Source: Echinarachnius parma | Lineage: Eukaryota > Echinodermata > Echinoidea > Clypeasteroida > Echinarachniidae | DNA length: 64,000 nt | Reading direction: 5' to 3' | Assembly (NCBI GenBank): GCA_037951105.1 | Contig: JBAMJV010007707.1 | Location: 124,001-188,000 of the forward strand | Shown: piece after piece, positions 58,036 to 64,000 of the stretch | How the letters are laid out: the number at the start of each line of letters is the position of its first letter | Position numbering within the stretch: position 1 is the stretch's first letter | Position numbers and translations under genes: made by a program | Notes under the pieces: model-generated | The model's input: the letters and a program-made list of their open reading frames with translations, nothing else | Databases searched by the model: none | Told to the model about the DNA's origin: nothing

Positions 58036-58413
58036 TAGACTAGTAACATTTTCAAAATCCACAAAACTTACTTCGAACTCTACCGGTTCTCATATACCTT
58101 ATTGGATTTGTATTACCAATATAAATATGGAACAGATTTCGTTTTTCCGAATTTATCTTTCGTTGAAAAGAAATTTAGGATTGAAAGGTTCTGATTTGAA
58201 AGTCTCCTGGCACAAAGTTAGTGCACTATTAGCAAATAAAATTTTGCATTTTCGCTCATTACTCGGTCATACATAGGCTACGACATTGATTTGCCATGGA
58301 ATTTTCACACATCACTCAGTATATTAGACATAATTACCGGATCGCAGAAATGCATATTTTATCAACCCTTCATAAGTTTCTGCACATTTCAACAAAGTTA
58401 CTAGATCCAGGTT
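58036..58413 (-). mobile_element. TTAA-type MITE, family F2, copy 5 (reverse)
   Basis: It contains ACTAGTAACATTTTCAAAATCC at the left and TTTCAACAAAGTTACTAGATCC at the right, in reverse order relative to the copy at 38939. The TTAA borders are degraded. Confidence 0.65.
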
Positions 58414-58868
58414 AAATATTTTTTTCGTTAAAAGTATTTACTTCATCTTCCTTGCAACAGTCTACATAATTAAATTTAACTATCGTTTCGCTTTTGACAA
58501 GTTAGCCTTACATTATATAAAGAGTAGTACGAATAATGATATTATGATATCAATGTGGGGGTTAAACAAAATTAAAGCAAAAGTCTATAAAAGGCTCGAG
58601 TCCTAAGACAATCATCATTATTATAGTAATTTACACATAAATACAAAATTTGCAGTTTCGTCTCGGCATTTATATTAGGAACACTCTGTGGAGCAAGAAA
58701 ATTCGATAATACGATGCAATTATAATTTATTTTGTACTTATATAGCGCTGAATATACATACTGAGGTTCCATGTGCTTTACACATACATAAAACAAACAA
58801 TTTAATTACAAATTTACTGGAAACAACCAGATTCTTTGTTTGGTATCATTGGTTTGGTAAATTGAGGA

Positions 58869-58940
58869 GTAAATTACTTTTCTAGCATTAGTTTGAACGT
58901 TGTCTCGGTGCACAGTTTTCTCAAATCTGTCGTGCTTGTG
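58869..58940 (-). pseudogene. Decayed copy of the GH3 last-exon tail (distal)
   Basis: On the plus strand AGTTTGAACGTTGTCTCGGTGCACAGTTTTCT matches AGTTTGAGCGTAGCCTCGGTGCGCAGCTTTCT of the intact exon; only about 60 bases are recognisable. (Each phrase is split here at the indels; the pairing runs 58889-58920.). Confidence 0.6.
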
Positions 58941-58959
58941 CTAGCATTTTGCTTGAATC

Positions 58960-59608
58960 GGTATGCATGAAAACAAGCAATTGCTTGCAAGCAAAAGCAT
59001 TTGCTTACAAGCACAAGCAATTGCTTACTGCTCGTAAGCAATTGCTTACCAAACAAGCAATTGCTTGAAACCGTATGCAGAAAACGAACCTTTTACTTGT
59101 CTTGATAAGCAATTGCTTGCGTTTTTTCAAGCACATCCAGACCAGCTTGAGCTCTTGCTTACTCAGGGTATTCGCGTTTAAGGATCAAATTTTCATACCG
59201 TTTCAGGATGATTACGAGCTCCTTATTCCAGAGGTTATGTTGTGATTTCATATTCAATCAAATTTATGTTATTTTAGACTTTTTACGGCAATTTTCGTCC
59301 ATCGATCTGCATAGAAACCCCCCTAATGCTCTGTGCTGTTTCCCCCCTATTTGCGTAAGCAAAAATACTGCTGCCAGGTCGGGCACGAAGCGTTGTTGTC
59401 CTGCAGTGCGATGTTCGCACAACCGTAACGATCCTTTGTCCAACACGTAAGCAATTGCTTAGGCAGTGCAAGCAAAAGGTTTCAGCACAAGCAAAAGCTT
59501 GTGCATATGAATTCAAGCAATTGCTTGAACTTGATCTTTTGCTTGACAAGCTCTTGCTTGTGCTTAAAGCAATTGCTTATAAGCAATTGCTTGTTTTTAT
59601 GCATACGG
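58960..59608. mobile_element. Element built of CAAGCAATTGCTTG palindromes
   Basis: GGTATGCATGAAAACAAGCAA at the left and TTGCTTGTTTTTATGCATAC at the right are inverted. AAGCAATTGCTT occurs nine times (about 58976, 59022, 59036, 59055, 59105, 59447, 59513, 59566, 59581), clustered within about 165 bases of each end, with further AAGCAAAAG variants. The central 330 bases lack the motif. The element separates two decayed copies of the GH3 last exon. Confidence 0.75.
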
Positions 59609-59613
59609 TCCAT

Positions 59614-59690
59614 TGAGCTACATGAGTTTGAGCGTTGCTTTGGTGCATAGTTTTCTTGATATCATTATACTGGTTGGAATTTAATTTCCT
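59614..59690 (-). pseudogene. Decayed copy of the GH3 last-exon tail (middle)
   Basis: CATGAGTTTGAGCGTTGC, GGTGCATAGTTTTCTTG and ACTGGTTGG match the intact CATGAGTTTGAGCGTAGC, GGTGCGCAGCTTTCTGG and ACTGATTGG. Frame breaks are present. Confidence 0.65.
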
Positions 59691-59744
59691 TCATCTTTCT
59701 TGAAACATTTCACATTGAATTTTACTTACGATTAAAATTCTCGC

Positions 59745-59797
59745 TTTTGACAAATGAGCTAACCAACATGAGTGTGAGCGTACACTCAGTGCATTCT
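59745..59797 (-). pseudogene. Decayed copy of the GH3 last-exon tail (proximal)
   Basis: GCTTTTGACAAATGAGCTAAC then CATGAGTGTGAGCGTACACTC parallels GCTTTTGACAATTGAGCTATC and CATGAGTTTGAGCGTAGCCTC of the intact exon, about 85 bases away. Only the tail is copied. Confidence 0.65.
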
Positions 59798-59825
59798 TAC
59801 GGTTATATATATGTTACAATTACAT

Positions 59826-62800
59826 TTAATTATTGATCTGGCTTTTGACAATTGAGCTATCCAGCATGAGTTTGAGCGTAGCCTCGGTGCGCAGCTTTCT
59901 GGGCACTTTGTACTGATTGGCAGTCGTTGTGCTATTCTCCAGGATGAAATCGTGAAGCCTTTCGAAGGTGCCAGACTGGACAACGTGAACCAGTGGTGGC
60001 GCTATGCTGCCTTTCTCGCGGTAGGAGTTGTAGGTGAAAGATTGAAGGCAGAGTTCTTCGTCAACCTAGGTTATCAACAACAACAAAATGAATACAAAAA
60101 TATGTTGTTCTCCGGTTTAATAATTAATCTGATTTCAAAGGTATCCAGATCCATACCTGCTAGTCATGGGCGTCGATCTGTCATTGATACCTATTCATCA
60201 GGGGGGTGATCTATTCATTCATCCCCCCTGATGAATGGGTATTACGTAAGTATCGACGCCCATGCTGCTAGTAAATCAACCAAAACTTACTTGTAAATCT
60301 TTAAGAGATAATAATATTGTATCCATACAGACAATGATAACTGTGAACATAAATCGTGAACGTGTATATATTTCATGACATCGAACCTTACTGGCAAAGT
60401 TGCATTTTTAAAGAAAGTGCATTTTTAAAGAAAGTATAATAATTTATAAAAAACTTAATTATGGATAATACCATGTCAAGAAGTTCCTTGTTTTGGGCTA
60501 GCGTCTCAGGTTGGTCGTCCAACTCGATGAAAATCAAGTAGAATGGTCGATGGTCTTGCCCAAGTTCCTCTACAGAGTAAACATATGAATGGATTATACA
60601 CATTATATCTTATAAGTCAGCAATATAAAGTTAAAGGAATTCGTTGCGAGACACATATCGCAAAGCAAGGTTTGTCTGTTTGTTTGTTTTTAGAAAGGGC
60701 GCCTTTATATAATACTAAGAAATAAACATTTAAAGAAAAAATGATATTCATGATATAAATAAATTATTTTGTTTGAATGTATAATTAACAAATATAATGT
60801 GATATAATATCACATTATTATTTACATTTAAGCTGCTTTTCATAAGTTTCTATAAACAGTGGTAGTCATACTAATATTGAATTACAATCATATATGAACT
60901 GCTTTAGCATATAGTCAAGATTACTAACCCAAATGAACAGGGGCTCGCTAGACGGTCATTATGCGCCATATAGGTGGTATACAGGGTGGCCCCCCAAAAA
61001 ACGGAACGGGGCACTTCCCAAAATATAGTGCCAACATAATTATGTCCATCTGATTTTTGATTTAGGGCGCTGTGAGTGACACCATGTCAGGCTCCCATTT
61101 GTGTCAATTTTCACCAAGTCAGTGCCTGTTAAATCGCACTAACTGCCGGTAATAACGAGCAATCCGCGCGCCATTGTTAGTGTGCACTCAGCCGTGTGAA
61201 TGGTCGTTCAATGGTATTACGGGCAGGAAGTGCAAATTTAACTGGCACTGACTTGGTAAAAATTGACAAAAATGGGCACCTGACATGGTCTCACTCACAG
61301 CGTCCTAAAACAAAAACTACACGACCAAAATGACTGTTCTTGGTATCGCTTTTTATTGGAAAAGACACCCTATCCGATGGACATAATCATTTTGGTACTA
61401 TATTTTGGGAAGTGCCCCGTTCCGTTTTTTGGGGGCCACCCTGTATAGTTGCTAGAGCGTGTTTCATTTTAGTACAGTGACCGGAGCCTCGTTAAAACGA
61501 GGACCTTGTGATAATGAAAATTACATTACATGTATTATATCTGGTATCAGGATGCAAGAGTTTGGACCAGTCCTGGACCAGTGAACTTAACTTGCTATAA
61601 GAGGGTTTCGTTAGGCCATGAACCTAGTAGGTTCATGGTTAGGCAGACCTTAAATATTGTGATCTAGGTTCCACTGTATCACCTCCTTTGTAAAGCAACA
61701 CGCTCTAGGCTAAAGCTTGGACCAAAAAATGCCTACTAATTAAATATAGCCTAGTTATAATCCACTCTTGATAGCAAATCTTCACTGTATTCACCTGATT
61801 GGCCAAGTAGGGTGCTCTCTGATACAGCGTAGTCCCGGAGTGTGACACCGGGCCAGCGGCCCACGGCAGCCTCAATCGAACCCTGCACCGTCTTCTGATC
61901 CAGCTTCTCTGAATTCACGTTCAAAATCTGACCAACTCTTTAAGAAAAACATTTAATAAAAAACGAGGGGAGAAGATATGAAAAAATATAAAAGTAAAGA
62001 AAATGCGGATTTCCTCGTGTCTTTATAAGAGCACAAGGAGAACGAAGCAAGTATTTTGTCCTAAATCGGTCAAACCCTTTTGTTACTCATATTTGAGAAT
62101 TTACTTGAAAATGAAACAACTGCAAATGGGATTGACCGTCATATTGAATAGATACATAAACGTTGAATAAATACAATTGGACAACCATCCTAACTATCAA
62201 TACACCATGTACACCGTCACCGTATCCGTTAGCTATAACCTAACCTGCCATGGCAGAGTGGCAGACTTTCGTGTATAATACTGACAGAGCTACGAGATAT
62301 ATGACGTTGGTTCCCCCACTCGTCCCTTTCGACTATCAATTAACTGATTGAGAAGTCAATCAAAATAGTCAGTGGACCAAAAATCAGTCTTTTTTGTAAT
62401 CAATGGTCAGTGAATCCATCGTCTGAGTTACGTCTGGACCCCTTTGACCGGGTATTTGGGAATTAATATCATGTAGTTTTGCGTAAAGAGGCTTTTATGT
62501 TTGACTAACAGGAAGTAATCTGGTAATTGTTTTAATGAATTAATTCTAGAAACGCCTTCAGAAGATTTGTTTCGGTCTGGCGCCTGCTTCCGGTCATTCA
62601 TTCATTTCGCATCATCACACAACTTCCTGCCAATGGCGTGCAAATCTGAGCGCTACGTCGTTGGCCTCTCCCAGATCTTCGATTGTGCACATTTCATGAC
62701 CCAGATCACAACTAAGCAGGTGGTCCATGGTCTGAGGCCCGTCTGAGGGTCTTGACCGCACTCACAATCCGCTGCGCCATCGATGTATCCCCAGTGTAAC

Positions 62801-64000
62801 ATATTATTGGACTTGCCCATGCAAGGCGGGGTACTCAATGATCTTTTGCCGGGGGTGTGCCTCAGCCAACTTCAAAACGGGGGTCTAGGGAGCGGATGAG
62901 AGGGGGGGGGGGGGGGGGGGGCGGTAGGGTCTTGGGAGCTGTCAAGCTGAGTGGCTAAAGAGCGGCTATTTTTGTTTAACTCATAGTCTATAGAGCGGCT
63001 ATGTTTTACCCATAGGTCTAAGGAGCATGTATCGTTTACTAATAGGTCTTCAGAGCGGCCTTTTTTGAAGAAAATTAGACAATCGGCTCCAAAAAAGGAA
63101 GCCTTCAAAGCGGCACATACCCGTATTGCCAATAAAACGCGAGTACCCCCCCCCCCCCCCCCCAGGGGGACAGACCTCCCGGTCCTCAGTACCTGTACAT
63201 GAACTGCACCACGGGCGTCTCGTAATGGAACCTAGTCACTCTGATGACGTCGCCCAGTCGATATCGGTAGAGGCCACACAGCTGGGTGATGACGATCTCG
63301 TACACGCCTCCGACCTGTAGTTCATCGATGAACAGGGTGTTGGGTTGGTCTTCCATTCTGTGATCGTTAAACACGAGATAATACGAGATGATGTTATTAT
63401 TTTAACATGAACAATTAGTCTAGAGCGAGCTGCTCTGTGATGGTCAGCCGTTAACATGGTTAAAATGGTTAGATTGTGTTGGTTACGGTCGGTCAGTCGA
63501 TCTGATATTATGATTATCAACAGACACATATTTTGTTTTGTTTTGTTATTTATATAACAGTGGCGTAGATACAGGGGGGGGGGGGGGGTCACGGGGCCTG
63601 TGCCCCCCCCCCCCCCCCCCCCCCAATAGTTAGAACAAAAGCAACTCTGGTTTATAATATTATGTTTTTGCTTTTGTTGTTGTTTTTGTTGTCTTATACG
63701 TCTGAAACTGGTGGATGTATTGTTATAACTTTAGACCATTGTTACAGCGTTAGAACGCTCCGATTTATCATTCATACACGACAACATCATTACCATGACC
63801 GTATATATATATATAACAGTTTACACCACCATTTTGTTTTTTCGGAACTCACATCTTGTCCTCTGCGATGAATTCGAAGACGCACAGATGTGGGAGAAGA
63901 ACGAACTCGTCTTTGCCTATGGCTCTCGGCCACAGGTTCATCCCAAAGATGCCTTCAGTCGCACCTAGTATTTGACCATGCAGAGGGACTCCTGCATGTT
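59826..64000 (-). CDS. GH3-domain protein, C-terminal five exons
   Basis: Exons in transcription order: 64000(partial)-63853, 63357-63193, 61937-61795, 60569-60472, 60065-59826; all joins keep phase. The peptide reads through LGATEGIFGMN, LLPHLCVFEFI, GGVYEIVITQLCGLYRYRLGD, VIRVTRF, VGQILNVNSEKLD, FYLIFIELDD and a C-terminal KVPRKLRTEATL, the blocks expected for the adenylate-forming GH3 fold. In plants GH3 enzymes join amino acids to jasmonate or auxin; animal members such as vertebrate GHDC have no well-defined substrate, so the reaction here is unknown. The YRYRLGD and (A)TEG blocks suggest that the nucleotide-binding site is kept. The 5' part lies beyond the window end. It is convergent with TTLL4 and about 9.3 kb away. 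Confidence 0.85.
60165..60264. mobile_element. hAT-like 100-base MITE with 8-base duplication
   Basis: CATGGGCGTCGA and TCGACGCCCATG are inverted ends, and CTGCTAGT flanks both sides as a perfect 8-base target duplication. The centre is CATCAGGGGGG with its reverse. It lies in the last intron of the GH3 gene; a nested relative is at 46417. Confidence 0.8.
60982..61443. mobile_element. TA-flanked element with CAGGGTGGCC ends
   Basis: CAGGGTGGCCCCCCAAAAAAC and GTTTTTTGGGGGCCACCCTG are inverted, with TA on both sides. The arms extend through GGAACGGGGCACTTCCCAAAA. It lies in a GH3-gene intron. Confidence 0.85.
61475..61676. mobile_element. Pogo/Tigger-like MITE, diverged copy
   Basis: CAGTGACCGGAGCCTCGTTAA and TCTAGGTTCCACTG with TA on both sides. 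The GTTATAACG motifs of the other copies are partly degraded. Confidence 0.65.
62580..62850 (-). mobile_element. LINE reverse-transcriptase 3' tail, broken
   Basis: On the minus strand ADCECGQDPQT is followed, after a frameshift, by a HLLSC-like block and a short basic and acidic tail to a stop near 62612. The C-x-C-G...QT...H-x3-C pattern is common at the C-terminal end of jockey- and CR1-like LINE polymerases. It is a short dead fragment within a GH3-gene intron. Confidence 0.55.
62899..63164. repeat. G-run, AGAGCGGC tandem motifs and C-run
   Basis: A G run at about 62901-62921 and a C run at 63147-63163 bracket six spaced repeats of AGAGCGGCTAT or AGAGCGGC type at roughly 40-base spacing. 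This is simple-sequence expansion in an intron of the GH3 gene. Confidence 0.6.
63576..63624. repeat. Facing G-run and C-run
   Basis: About 13 G, then TCACGGGGCCTGTG and about 20 C. The run lengths are likely unreliable. Confidence 0.85.

Overview
This 64 kb window looks like animal nuclear DNA, most likely from an echinoderm (sea-urchin-like) or another marine invertebrate deuterostome. That assignment is inferred from intron-rich genes with short exons and GT-AG introns, AT-rich non-coding DNA full of short inverted-repeat transposons, and the gene content: a secreted multi-CUB protein, a TTLL4-type tubulin polyglutamylase and an animal GH3-domain protein. No bacterial, phage, CRISPR or organelle features were seen.

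Layout. (1) 1519-8269, plus strand: the 3' part of a secreted protein with four CUB domains, eight exons, stop at 8269, 3' UTR to about 10.2 kb. (2) 14731-27262, minus strand, convergent with gene 1: a seven-exon gene for an unrecognised 739-residue acidic and serine-rich protein with a short C-terminal coiled coil. (3) About 27.6-50.1 kb, plus strand, divergent from gene 2: a TTLL4-like polyglutamylase with 15 coding exons (30788-50052, 950 residues); all key TTL-domain blocks are present. (4) 59826-64000, minus strand, convergent with gene 3: the last five exons of a GH3-family gene that continues beyond the window. All exon joins keep phase, which is the main support for the models.

Non-coding DNA holds at least fifteen repeat families: TA-flanked palindromic elements with CAGRGTG or CAGTG ends, three families bounded by TTAA, two long foldback elements with about 9-bp target duplications, two larger elements carrying about seven copies of a 13-14-bp motif, an element built of CAAGCAATTGCTTG palindromes, a tandem array rich in AGGTCA half-sites, tRNA-like SINE relics and a LINE reverse-transcriptase tail.

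The most unusual signal is that every gene carries decayed local tandem copies of its own exons, often with splice sites still visible: exon 2 of the CUB gene, exons 4, 6, 7, 8, 9 and 12 of TTLL4, exon 2 and the last exon of the minus-strand gene, and the last exon of the GH3 gene. A second point of interest is an in-frame TGA near the end of TTLL4 followed by 141 open codons in the same frame. The four genes show no obvious shared pathway; genes 2 and 3 may share a divergent promoter.
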